50,080 nucleotides of DNA from CAYTWW01 sp043801855 (lineage in GTDB: Archaea; Nanobdellota; Nanobdellia; Woesearchaeales; GW2011-AR15). Location: contig JAZDLQ010000042.1 in assembly GCA_043801855.1 (NCBI GenBank), positions 1 through 50,080 of the forward strand. The letters run 5' to 3'. A program made the position numbers and the translations under genes. Of this stretch, positions 9,100-17,514 are shown piece after piece (the stretch's first letter is position 1; each line of letters starts with the position of its first letter). The notes under the pieces are model-generated. The model did no database searches. It saw only the letters and a list, made by a program, of their open reading frames with translations, and was not told where the DNA came from.

Positions 9100-9818
9100 T
9101 TATTGCTGAAATTGGACTGAACCATTTAGGTTCTGAAAAAAATGCATATTATCTGTTAGAAAGTCTTCTTAAATTGGAAATTGAAGCAATTACTTTTCAA
9201 ATTAGAGAAAAAGCATTTTATGATGGAAGTAAGCCACATAAAATCCCTTTACCAGAAGAATTCTATAGCAAAACTGTTAAGTTATGTAAAAAACATCACA
9301 AAAAAATTGGAATTGCCATTTCAGATATAAATATGGTAGATTTTTTTAATGAATTAGACATTGATTTTTGGAAAACTTTAAGTTGGGATATACTAAATTA
9401 TGAACTCCAAAATAAGCTCCAAAAAACTAACAAATTGGTATTTTTATCAACAGGAATTTCAGATTATGATGATATTATTACTGCAAATAATCATTTTTCA
9501 AATTGCTGCTTTATACATACTCAACTGACTCATAGTATTAATGAGGCAAATTTAAAGGCCATACAACTTATGAAAAAATACACTGGAAAAAATATCGCTT
9601 ATGGTTTACATTGCAACAACAGCAATGTATTATATGCTTGTATAAGCTATGAGCCTTCTGATATTTTCTTTTATGTCAAACCAAATGAAAGCGAAAAATA
9701 TCCTGATGACAGCCATGCAATTTTATTGGATAATGTTAACGCTATTGTTCAAAACATTAAATTGATACAAACATCGCTTGGTGATGGAAAAAAAATAAAA
9801 ATGGTGAAAAATCTATGA
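9096..9818 (+). CDS. Divergent NeuB-family protein lacking key catalytic residues
   Basis: I place the start at ATG 9096, which overlaps the previous stop as ATGA, rather than upstream. The 240-residue product opens with IIAEIGLNHLGSE, clearly the NeuB barrel start with the PEP-side glutamate. The next conserved strand reads AITFQ instead of VKFQ, so the phosphate-binding lysine is Thr33. The metal-binding GYSGHE is replaced by YGLHCNN, and IERH by FFYVKPN. The SAF domain is absent. It may be a non-catalytic partner of the RHH-NeuB protein or an aldolase with another chemistry. The operon position favours a role in the same pathway. Confidence 0.75.
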   Translation: MIIAEIGLNHLGSEKNAYYLLESLLKLEIEAITFQIREKAFYDGSKPHKIPLPEEFYSKTVKLCKKHHKKIGIAISDINMVDFFNELDIDFWKTLSWDILNYELQNKLQKTNKLVFLSTGISDYDDIITANNHFSNCCFIHTQLTHSINEANLKAIQLMKKYTGKNIAYGLHCNNSNVLYACISYEPSDIFFYVKPNESEKYPDDSHAILLDNVNAIVQNIKLIQTSLGDGKKIKMVKNL

Positions 9819-10471
9819 AGTCAATTGTCCTTGGAGGAACTAGGGGCATAGGTAAACAGATAGGTATTAAGCTAGCGGAAATATCAACAGAAATTGTTTT
9901 AACAGGTAGAAAGGATATTGACACATCAAACTTAGATTCTGTAAAAAAATTTGCTGCACAACACCCTTATACAGATGTTCTCGTATTAAATACAGGTGGC
10001 CCGGAAGAAATTTTATTCCAAGACGCAACAGAAGAATTATGGTATAAATATTTCAATCAATTATTTTTATCATTTGTAATACTTCTCCAAAATATAAAAA
10101 TAAATGAAGGAGGCTATGTCTTTTTAATATCTTCATTTAACATTAAGGAGCCAAGCCAAAAATTAATCCTATCAAGCAGTTTACGATTAGGTTTTGTTAG
10201 TGTATTCAAAACATTAAGTAAAATTAACATTGAAAAAAAAATCAGTTATATAAATATTGCACCAGGGCCAACAAAAACAGATAGATTAGTAGAACTTTTA
10301 AGCAAAACAGGAAGAACAATTGATGATTTATCTAATAAATTACCTACAAAAAGAGTAATTGATCCTGAAGAAATTGGTATTTTTGTTAAACTTATAGTTG
10401 AAAACAAAATAAGTTCTCTAAATGGAGTTACTATTAATTTTGATATGGGATTGGGAAATTATGTTTTGTAA
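9815..10471 (+). CDS. SDR-family oxidoreductase with atypical active site
   Basis: The 218-residue Rossmann protein has the SDR nucleotide motif GGTRGIGKQIG (residues 8-18) and NTGG in place of NNAG. Where classical SDRs have Ser then YxxxK, this protein keeps the serines (ISSFN) but aligns SSSLR, so Tyr becomes Ser and Lys becomes Arg. I recall a group of BKR-like SDRs with the same change, so it may be a real subfamily. It could reduce or epimerise a nonulosonate precursor. It is the last gene of the operon and overlaps the previous one by ATGA; the next gene is convergent. Confidence 0.78.
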   Translation: MKSIVLGGTRGIGKQIGIKLAEISTEIVLTGRKDIDTSNLDSVKKFAAQHPYTDVLVLNTGGPEEILFQDATEELWYKYFNQLFLSFVILLQNIKINEGGYVFLISSFNIKEPSQKLILSSSLRLGFVSVFKTLSKINIEKKISYINIAPGPTKTDRLVELLSKTGRTIDDLSNKLPTKRVIDPEEIGIFVKLIVENKISSLNGVTINFDMGLGNYVL

Positions 10472-10493
10472 AAAAATAACTTACAAACCAATA

Positions 10494-11360
10494 CTAATTA
10501 TTAATTAAAGTGTTTGCCAGTTTGTTTTCATTTATTGTCAAATCCCTGAATATTTCATTGTTTGGAGTTGGGAATCCCCAAAAGTGACAATATGAACACA
10601 AAGGTATTTGGTTTCTTTTTCCCTGCTTATGTAAAGCAAGCCAGTCAAGTCTCTTCTTTGAGTGCCATATATCAACAAGAGCAGTCTCTTTGGTGTCTCC
10701 TAATACGCCCAATCTTTTAGGGTCAAATCTAACACAAATTGAGGCTTCTCCATGACTATTAATGGCAGGATGATGAAGAAAATCAACACAAATGCCAATT
10801 TCAGGAATAGTTGGCTGTTTTCTATAATTAAAACTTCCCATAGGAGAATGAAGAACCCTGCTTGCCATAACAAGACCAAATTTTTGATATCTTTTAATAT
10901 CCACATCACCATTTACACGAAGGATAGTATATGGTTTTTTTTCCCCTTTAAGTTTAAGGAATCTATCAATAATTTCATATTGTTTATCTGCATCTGGGTC
11001 ATTTTCAATTATAGAGATGGCAATTGTATCAATATTATCAATAATTTCATTTGCTTTTTCAAGAAGCAGTATTCCATTTGTCACAACATTAGTAATCTGC
11101 CTATTAAATAATTTAACTGCATCACCAAATCTTGGATACAAAAGTGCCTCTCCATTATTATGCAGTTGAACTACAATATTAGGGGGAAGCTGTTTTGCAA
11201 TGTTTTGAACCAAATTAAAATCCATATCACCATATTTTAGCGTTAGTTCAGGATATTCTTTCTCGACTTTTCTTCTGCCGCACATCCAGCAATTTTTATT
11301 GCATCTACTTGTAAGTTCTATGTTGATTGTTGCAAGGCCGTCTAATGTTTTTTGTATCAA
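10494..11360 (-). CDS. Radical SAM protein with SPASM-like C-terminus
   Basis: The 288-residue enzyme has the radical SAM cluster motif CNKNCWMC (C20, C24, C27) and a C-terminal set of cysteines (GICVDF, ASICVRF, LCSYCHFWG) that looks like a SPASM or twitch domain for extra iron-sulfur clusters. Such enzymes modify peptides, sugars or cofactors; the substrate is unknown here. The start is TTG at 11360: a TATA-like sequence at 11381-11396 is about 28 bases upstream on this strand, which fits leaderless initiation, and no better codon is near. Confidence 0.8.
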   Translation of the reverse strand: MIQKTLDGLATINIELTSRCNKNCWMCGRRKVEKEYPELTLKYGDMDFNLVQNIAKQLPPNIVVQLHNNGEALLYPRFGDAVKLFNRQITNVVTNGILLLEKANEIIDNIDTIAISIIENDPDADKQYEIIDRFLKLKGEKKPYTILRVNGDVDIKRYQKFGLVMASRVLHSPMGSFNYRKQPTIPEIGICVDFLHHPAINSHGEASICVRFDPKRLGVLGDTKETALVDIWHSKKRLDWLALHKQGKRNQIPLCSYCHFWGFPTPNNEIFRDLTINENKLANTLINN

Positions 11361-11432
11361 TTTCTCAACTCAGTAAACTATTTAATATAAAAAATAATAC
11401 ATTTATAAAAAGTATTGTTTCCTTAAATATTT

Positions 11433-12224
11433 TTACAAAGACTTAACAGCCTCAACATATAGAGCATCGTCTGAATGTGTCCCGTCAAACCCCATATTGA
11501 GGAATTGATATTTTGCCCGAAACTCAGGGAATTTTGATTGGTATGGGGCTGACCTGTAGACTTTTGAGAAGCCAGCTCTCTTCAGGAGTTCGCTCATCTT
11601 CTTGTAGTTCCACCATGATTTATGTGAACCAGGGTGTTCATTGCTCCATTTATCAGGCAGCTTCTGAAGGTACTTATTTCCAAAGCTCTCCCTGCCAGCA
11701 GAAAAATCTTTCCTCAGCCTCGCAAGGCCTATGCTTTCAGTAGAATAAAAATCACAGAAAAAGTCAAAAAACTCCTGGAGCTTCTTTTTGTCTGGCTCGG
11801 TCTTTTTAAGAGCTTTCTTTGCATCATCAAACAATATATCATAGTCTGGCACAGCAATCCTAATAACACCGCCATTTTTGAGAATCCTGTGGAATTCCTT
11901 AAATAAAAAAGTGAAATATTTCTCAGGTATATGCTCAAGGCAGTGAGATGAGAAAAGCATTGAGACAGAACCATCTTCCATCGGCATAGGATTAAAAGAC
12001 ATCAAGTTATGGTTATAATCAGCATATTTCATATAGATATCACTGTACCAGAAATTATAGTATTCAAGGGTCTTCCAGCCTTTCCTTATCCATCTGCCTG
12101 CACCGATGTTCACCCGTATGTCATCATTCTTACTAAGTCTGTTGATCTTCCTCTTTACAAGCCAAGCTGCCTTAAAACCAATATCAGCTGCTCTAGAATT
12201 GAGTATTTTGCTTTTGATATCCAT
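11433..12224 (-). CDS. SAM-dependent methyltransferase, higher-GC paralogue of 5829-6626
   Basis: The 263-residue product aligns along its whole length with the protein at 5829-6626: shared VNIGAGRWIRKGW, MLFSSHCLEHIPEK, HPGSHKSWWNY and NMGFDGTH. I use ATG 12224, not the upstream codon at 12275, because it aligns with the paralogue start and has a TATA-like stretch about 26 bases before it. Base composition is striking: the sampled C-terminal coding line here is about 47% GC, against about 28% for the matching part of the paralogue. That suggests recent arrival from a different genome rather than a local duplication. Confidence 0.82.
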   Translation of the reverse strand: MDIKSKILNSRAADIGFKAAWLVKRKINRLSKNDDIRVNIGAGRWIRKGWKTLEYYNFWYSDIYMKYADYNHNLMSFNPMPMEDGSVSMLFSSHCLEHIPEKYFTFLFKEFHRILKNGGVIRIAVPDYDILFDDAKKALKKTEPDKKKLQEFFDFFCDFYSTESIGLARLRKDFSAGRESFGNKYLQKLPDKWSNEHPGSHKSWWNYKKMSELLKRAGFSKVYRSAPYQSKFPEFRAKYQFLNMGFDGTHSDDALYVEAVKSL

Positions 12225-12286
12225 GTTTATTAGCTGTAGTCGATATTTATTAATATTATTTATCTGTAGATTCACTTGTTAAGAAT

Positions 12287-13813
12287 TTATTCTGTTTTTG
12301 CAATCATCAGACTTTTCTGGTATTCTTTAATTGACTGAGCGATTTTAAAAGAGATTTCAGGGCGGACAAATACCGGGTTTTTATATTTATCAGGTATAGG
12401 GATTTTACCATTAACATAGTCCATAAAAGTATAGTGCAGCTCATTTATCCGCTCACTTGTCATCAATTCACTTCTTATGCCAGAGTGTGCTCTCATAGAT
12501 ATTCCTTTTGCCATCCCAATAAACCCTGGCTTATCATATGTATCAATATAATTATACTTTCTACTTATATAATGAATAGAAGTTCCAGCATACGGCGCCA
12601 GGAATGTAATTGCATAGCTCCTTGGCTTAATCCTGATGTTCAGTTTTACTGTTTCAAAAAAATCTTCCTCAGTCTCTCCTGGAAATCCAATTATATTATT
12701 AGTGCCAGTCCTTATATCAAACTCATGAATAAGACTAAATATATCCACGAGCCGCTGGTTTGAGATACGGGGCCTAAGCAAGATATTGTCTCGCATCCAT
12801 TCGCTGCCTGATTCTATGCCAAGGCCGATACCTGCACAGTTAGTATCTTTGAGTAGGCGCAGTTTTTCTTTGGTGATTGAGTATGGTTCTGTATTTATCC
12901 AGTAAGGAAGCCGTATCTCAGAATTCCACTGGTTGCAGAAATCCTTGAACCTTTCGATGTTCATCAAAAGGAAATTGTCATCACCGAAGAAGATCATCTC
13001 AAGCCCGTACTTTACCTTATTTGTCCGTATCTCCTTGATGACATTCTTTATTGATTTTTCCCTGAAATATTTCGGATACTGAGAATATGCCTTTCTGAAA
13101 AGAGCATTGAAACAATATGAGCAATTATTCGGGCAGCCCCTAGAAATCTCATAATAACCTGCCTTATACACCTTCCCGTTATATGGCTTTATGAAATGGC
13201 TCTTATTCCAAAGGCTCAAGTCTTGGACAGGTAAAGTATCCATATCTACAAAAGGCCTGATAGGATTATGCTTAACTTGGCCATTATCCTTATACCAAAG
13301 ATTTCTTACATTGATAAATGGAGATCTGCGGCTCATCAATTCGCAGAATTCCTTGATAGCCTCTTCACCCTCTCCCTGAATAATATAGTCAATGTTAGGA
13401 TTTTCAATTATTATTTCAGGCACCAGTGAAGGAGTAGTGCCGCCAACAAGCAACGGTACATTCGAGACAGATTTAGCGATAGAGAATAGGTGATCAGCAT
13501 ACTCATAGTTATCTTCTACAATGCTTGAAATAATCAATTGAGGCTCAAATTTTTTTAAAATATTTCTCAACAGATCATCAATCTGATCATCACTGCGTTG
13601 GTCATACAAATAAGAAGTATCTGTCGGGATGACAACGCCTGCCTTCTCTCGCCTTTCTGAGTCGAGATTCTTAGTTGTCTTTAGAAAAGTGGGGTCAAAA
13701 ACCTTTATGTCATGACCTTCGTTTTTCAGGATAGTCAAAATAACAGAGGGCCCAAGTGGAATCCTTCCGTATCCTTCTGAATTGGGATAGACAAACAATA
13801 TTTTCATTTTCAT
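12287..13813 (-). CDS. B12-binding-domain radical SAM protein
   Basis: The 508-residue enzyme begins with a cobalamin-binding-like Rossmann domain (KILFVYPNSEGYGRIPLG, later GGTTPSLVPE and IIQGEGEEAI). The radical SAM domain follows, with SRGCPNNCSYCF (C227, C231, C234). This arrangement is that of class B radical SAM methylases such as BchE-like and P-methylase-like enzymes; a C- or P-methylated glycan or lipid would be a reasonable product. A second ATG two codons downstream is also possible as start. Like the methyltransferase that follows it, the gene is richer in GC (about 40-50% in sampled lines) than most of the window, and the two probably moved together. Confidence 0.83.
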   Translation of the reverse strand: MKMKILFVYPNSEGYGRIPLGPSVILTILKNEGHDIKVFDPTFLKTTKNLDSERREKAGVVIPTDTSYLYDQRSDDQIDDLLRNILKKFEPQLIISSIVEDNYEYADHLFSIAKSVSNVPLLVGGTTPSLVPEIIIENPNIDYIIQGEGEEAIKEFCELMSRRSPFINVRNLWYKDNGQVKHNPIRPFVDMDTLPVQDLSLWNKSHFIKPYNGKVYKAGYYEISRGCPNNCSYCFNALFRKAYSQYPKYFREKSIKNVIKEIRTNKVKYGLEMIFFGDDNFLLMNIERFKDFCNQWNSEIRLPYWINTEPYSITKEKLRLLKDTNCAGIGLGIESGSEWMRDNILLRPRISNQRLVDIFSLIHEFDIRTGTNNIIGFPGETEEDFFETVKLNIRIKPRSYAITFLAPYAGTSIHYISRKYNYIDTYDKPGFIGMAKGISMRAHSGIRSELMTSERINELHYTFMDYVNGKIPIPDKYKNPVFVRPEISFKIAQSIKEYQKSLMIAKTE

Positions 13814-13911
13814 AAAATGTCAATCGAAGACTTATTTCTTTGAATAAATCACATATGCTAAAAAAAAAGTTGAATGATTATAAACTTTTCTCCATTTCGA
13901 TTTGGTTGCAG

Positions 13912-13952
13912 AATTTAATCACAACACCTTATCAGCATAATGTGATTAAATT
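13912..13952. repeat. Perfect 12-base inverted repeat in a 173-base intergenic gap
   Basis: The arms AATTTAATCACA (13912-13923) and TGTGATTAAATT (13941-13952) are exactly complementary across a 17-base spacer. The gap 13814-13986 holds no gene. On the minus strand it lies after the stop of the GT-B gene and before the higher-GC radical SAM gene, so it could be a terminator-like hairpin, an operator, or a boundary mark of the acquired block. Confidence 0.45.
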
Positions 13953-13986
13953 ATTCTAAGAACTTGCGACTAAACCTGAAAAATTA

Positions 13987-15585
13987 TTACTTTTTTAGAA
14001 GTTGGTTTAAATAATAAACTCCCCTAAAATTTGCTTTACCATCGACTTTATAATAGTAATTCTTGATGTCTTTATTTATCCTAATTAACGTTTCTCTTTT
14101 GAATACTTGATTATAAAGTAAGTCATGTATTACTTTTGTAAAATCTTGGTTGTAATTAACCTTAATTATACTTTGTAAATTGTTATAGTATCCTTCGCCA
14201 TTAATGTTTATCATAATGACTGGCTTTTTAAGAACAAGAGCATCAATAAGAGCACTTGAATAAAATGTAGCGACAACATCAGAGTTAGCAATCGCGCGAT
14301 ATAATATCTCTTGGTTTTTATTTCCAACTAATGTGGAAATAATTTCATAATCACTTATGTTGTTCTTCTTTAAAGCATTTAACCATAAATAAGGTTTTTT
14401 ATCTCTAGGATGTAATTTAATAACAACTTTTGCATCAATCTCTGAAAAATTACTAAATACTTTATTAATATATTCAGAGAATAATTTTTCTCCATATAAA
14501 ATGTACAATTGTTGTGATAGAAAAAGTATAGTTTTCTTAGATTTATCAATATTTTTTTTGTGTGTTTTTGAAAAATTAACTAAATGATCAATGGTGTACG
14601 GACCGATAACCTTGATTCTGTCTGGATTTATAAATGATTCTTTAATAAGTCTTTTTTTGTCAGCGATGTTATATACAAAATAATATGTATTTGGAAAAAA
14701 ATCAAAATATTTTCCTGTAGCAAAAGTAGAATGAGCTATGAATACAGAAGAAATATTTTTACTATGACACGCTGCTATAGCACATCGCTCATAATGCCCA
14801 GATATTGTGAGAATAGCATCAATTTTCTCTTCTTCAATTATTTGTTTGAATAAGTAATAATAAAAAATGTTTAGAAATACCATTGAAAAAGAAAATAAAA
14901 AATTAAGATCATCTTTCACAAAACAATAAATATCCCTATCGGATACTCGAAAAGCCTCTTCCCACTCCTCTTTTTTAATATTTTTTATTTTTTTTATAAA
15001 TTTAATTGTTTCTTTTAAACTTTTTAAAAAAATACGTAAAGTACTATAATCATTTAATAAATGATAATTGCCAGGTCTTGGTTTTTTCCATGGTTTAAGC
15101 CATGGGGAAGTCACTAGCAAAAATTCCTCCATCTCCTTGAATTTGACTAGTTCTTTTCTAAAACCTTCAAACATATATACATCATGCACTGTTCCGTTTT
15201 TATTAACGCTTATCGAAGATTCATGAGTTAAAATCATCACTTTTTTCTTATTCGAACTGTTTTTTATTTTTACTTTATTCTGAAATACTGTTCTAATGAA
15301 TAAATATAGAATCACAAAACAGAAATAAAGATTAATTAGAAAATATACTAATTTGGTCCGAATCCTAATAAATATTGGTTCTTTATTGTTGTCAAGAATA
15401 GGTTTGTACCTTGTACTTTTATCTCTAAATGGAATATTATAAAGAAGGTAATAAAATCTGAATTTGTGAAGTTTCCAATATGGAATATTTTCATCAAAAG
15501 TGAGAATAGGATCTAATGTCTTACCATTAATTTTTTTGTAAGGCCAATTAGACAATACATCTTCATATATTTCTATATCTAACAT
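13987..15585 (-). CDS. GT-B-fold glycosyltransferase-like protein (capsule/CDP-glycerol type)
   Basis: The 532-residue protein is not confidently named. The N-terminal 100 residues include one membrane-like segment. The rest has features of GT-B capsule or glycerophosphotransferase-like enzymes: FIAHST after a strand-rich domain, KVIGPYTIDH, KLHPRDKKP and a late YSSALIDALVLKKPVIM, where nucleotide-sugar binding is expected. The protein at 23605-25158 is a paralogue with the same motifs in the same order. Both sit directly downstream of a class I methyltransferase. The KLHP motif also occurs in bacterial sialyltransferase families, so transfer of the locally made nonulosonate is possible but unproved. 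Confidence 0.62.
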   Translation of the reverse strand: MLDIEIYEDVLSNWPYKKINGKTLDPILTFDENIPYWKLHKFRFYYLLYNIPFRDKSTRYKPILDNNKEPIFIRIRTKLVYFLINLYFCFVILYLFIRTVFQNKVKIKNSSNKKKVMILTHESSISVNKNGTVHDVYMFEGFRKELVKFKEMEEFLLVTSPWLKPWKKPRPGNYHLLNDYSTLRIFLKSLKETIKFIKKIKNIKKEEWEEAFRVSDRDIYCFVKDDLNFLFSFSMVFLNIFYYYLFKQIIEEEKIDAILTISGHYERCAIAACHSKNISSVFIAHSTFATGKYFDFFPNTYYFVYNIADKKRLIKESFINPDRIKVIGPYTIDHLVNFSKTHKKNIDKSKKTILFLSQQLYILYGEKLFSEYINKVFSNFSEIDAKVVIKLHPRDKKPYLWLNALKKNNISDYEIISTLVGNKNQEILYRAIANSDVVATFYSSALIDALVLKKPVIMININGEGYYNNLQSIIKVNYNQDFTKVIHDLLYNQVFKRETLIRINKDIKNYYYKVDGKANFRGVYYLNQLLKK

Positions 15586-16241
15586 TTTCTACCATAGCAT
15601 TCCATCATATTTCCCAAGAACGCAAACTTCTTCTTAAACCCAATTAATGACAAAACAAAATACATGTGGTCCTTAATAGGGTTCGCGTATGGTGTATCAA
15701 GGTAAGGATATCTTATTTCAACCACTTCAAAACCAAAATTCTGAAGTGTGTCACGCAAAGTAATATCAGAAGGGATATAGAAATTTCTTGTTGGATCAAG
15801 CATTGGTAATGTGTTGAATAATTTATAATAAATGGAATTTGCGTTTGGAGTCGATATGAAAACAATCAATCCATCTTTTTTCAGTAAATCATAGCATTTT
15901 TTTATGACCAAAAAAGGAGTGTCTAGATGCTGTATTGTGCCCCTAAAAACAATCACATCAAAAGAATTATCAGGAAAGTCATATGCTTTTTCGAATTTGT
16001 TTAATTTAATGTTGTTTTTTCTTGCAATACCTGATGCATACTCTGATATTTCAACACCATATTTGTCCCATTTTTTATCATCAAAATTTTTAAGGAACAG
16101 ACCAAGCCCACAACCAATATCAAGAATTTTTCCTTTTTTCTTGTATTTGAGAATTCGATCTCTTTCCAGTATATACATCCTATCTCTTTTTGGGTCATTG
16201 GAATACATTGAAAAATATTCTTTTTCATATAATTCTTTCAT
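15579..16241 (-). CDS. Class I SAM-dependent methyltransferase
   Basis: The protein (220 residues from ATG 16241; TTG codons at 16247 and 16244 precede it) shows KGKILDIGCGLGLFLKNF as motif I, KYGVEIS as the acidic end of strand 2 and FDVIVFRGTIQHLDTP at motif IV. It is a small-molecule methyltransferase, by context acting on a sugar or glycan. It overlaps the aminopeptidase-like gene upstream by 17 bases and the GT-B gene downstream by 7, so the three form one operon. Confidence 0.85.
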   Translation of the reverse strand: MKELYEKEYFSMYSNDPKRDRMYILERDRILKYKKKGKILDIGCGLGLFLKNFDDKKWDKYGVEISEYASGIARKNNIKLNKFEKAYDFPDNSFDVIVFRGTIQHLDTPFLVIKKCYDLLKKDGLIVFISTPNANSIYYKLFNTLPMLDPTRNFYIPSDITLRDTLQNFGFEVVEIRYPYLDTPYANPIKDHMYFVLSLIGFKKKFAFLGNMMECYGRKC

Positions 16242-17466
16242 CAACAACCCCTTTTGCTTTCATTTTTATGATATAGTCATATACTATGCTAAAGTCCATA
16301 TTTAGTTTTTCAGAAATTTCAAATACACTTAATTCGCCTTCAAGGTTTAGCATAATCTGCTCAATATTTCTGTTTAGCTCCTTATCTACCTTATAATCTA
16401 CCCAAAGCCCATACCTAGACAAAAACAGCGGACCTTTAAATTTCCTTATAGGTATAAAATCCTTTTCAAGTATCTCAATGATTTCATTAACAACCTCTTT
16501 TGCTTCAAGAAGTTTCTCCTCTTTTATGATAGAAAGATTGTCATCACTAGTATGATACTCAGGATAAGGCGATCTGCTAATAGAAATTGTTGGGATATCT
16601 ATTCCAGGCCCGTTAAAAACCATCTCATCATTGCCGACTATCTTTCTAAACCCCCCTTCTCTAGATTCATGGCTTCTTTTTTTTAGAACATATCTTGCAA
16701 TCCTGTCAAGTTTTGTATTATCTTGTCTTGTCCTTTGAAGAACAAGAGAATTTTCATTCCCTAACATTTCCAAAAACATCCCTACTTCAATGTCTGGAAT
16801 CATTTTTTCGTTGTTTGCGAGATACGCAATACTCCCAATAGTTTCAGGCACATATAAAAAAAGATAAGAATACTTGTTTTTTCTGCTTAAGAGTTCTTTT
16901 GCAATTTCAACACTTACTGATACACCTGATAAGTCATCATTTGCCTGACCAGGATGACAAAGATGTGAAATAATGGCAATAATCTTCTGGTTTTTTCCTT
17001 TTATTAATAATTCACCAACCTTTAATTCTCCTTTTTCAAAACAAGAATCAATCACAACCTTATAATTTCCTTCTTTAAGTTTTTGCACATCATCAAAAGG
17101 CATGCAAAATCCCCACCCTCTTTCATAATATTTAAAAACATAAGGAATTGCTTTTGGGCGGTTCTTATCGAAAAAAAGATGTTTAAGTAGCTCCTGTTTT
17201 GAGACTGTTTTATTAACAGACAAAGAATATGAGAGAACATGCAAAGGGTGGTTTTTAAAATCAAGAATTTTTTTACCTTCAAATTCAATGTAAGCACTTT
17301 TTATAACCCATTTCTCAGGTATAATCCAGGTAAAACATTCCTGGCCTGACTGATACTTTTTGATGCAAATTGGAATCTCTTTTTTTAGAATAGTTAGAGC
17401 TTTGTCAAAATCATCAGTGACCAATGATCTGTTCAATAAATACAGCTCTTTAATGAGTTCAATCAT
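16225..17466 (-). CDS. DUF4910 aminopeptidase-like protein with C-terminal winged helix
   Basis: The 413-residue protein matches the three-part family I know as DUF2172/DUF4910 with an HTH_47 tail. It has an inserted beta domain (about residues 45-145), a zinc-peptidase-like core with SHLCHPGQANDDLSG near residue 175 and YHTSDDN near residue 315, and a C-terminal winged helix of about 80 residues. The core is that of M28-like aminopeptidases with metal-binding His and Asp. These genes recur in bacterial surface-polysaccharide clusters; their substrate is not known to me. It starts the minus-strand operon and shares a palindromic TATA element with the divergent gene at 17515. Confidence 0.82.
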   Translation of the reverse strand: MIELIKELYLLNRSLVTDDFDKALTILKKEIPICIKKYQSGQECFTWIIPEKWVIKSAYIEFEGKKILDFKNHPLHVLSYSLSVNKTVSKQELLKHLFFDKNRPKAIPYVFKYYERGWGFCMPFDDVQKLKEGNYKVVIDSCFEKGELKVGELLIKGKNQKIIAIISHLCHPGQANDDLSGVSVSVEIAKELLSRKNKYSYLFLYVPETIGSIAYLANNEKMIPDIEVGMFLEMLGNENSLVLQRTRQDNTKLDRIARYVLKKRSHESREGGFRKIVGNDEMVFNGPGIDIPTISISRSPYPEYHTSDDNLSIIKEEKLLEAKEVVNEIIEILEKDFIPIRKFKGPLFLSRYGLWVDYKVDKELNRNIEQIMLNLEGELSVFEISEKLNMDFSIVYDYIIKMKAKGVVDERII

Positions 17467-17484
17467 ACCTTTGATAAGATTAAC

Positions 17485-17496
17485 TTTATATATAAA
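17485..17496. promoter_or_regulatory. Palindromic TATA element shared by two divergent operons
   Basis: TTTATATATAAA is a perfect 12-base palindrome centred at 17490.5. The ATG of the plus-strand dehydratase (17515) and the ATG of the minus-strand aminopeptidase-like gene (17466) are each 24.5 bases from that centre. That is the usual archaeal TATA-to-start distance for leaderless genes, so one TBP site may serve both directions. No other TATA-like element is visible in this 48-base gap. Confidence 0.65.
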
Positions 17497-17514
17497 ACTT
17501 TATTCTTTTGCATA

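Noticed and set aside
10752..11111. 119-residue plus-strand open frame
   Set aside because: It lies antisense inside the radical-SAM gene, has no start signal and shows low-complexity composition.
15904..16305. 133-residue plus-strand open frame
   Set aside because: It is antisense to the methyltransferase and aminopeptidase-like genes, with no domain or ribosome site.
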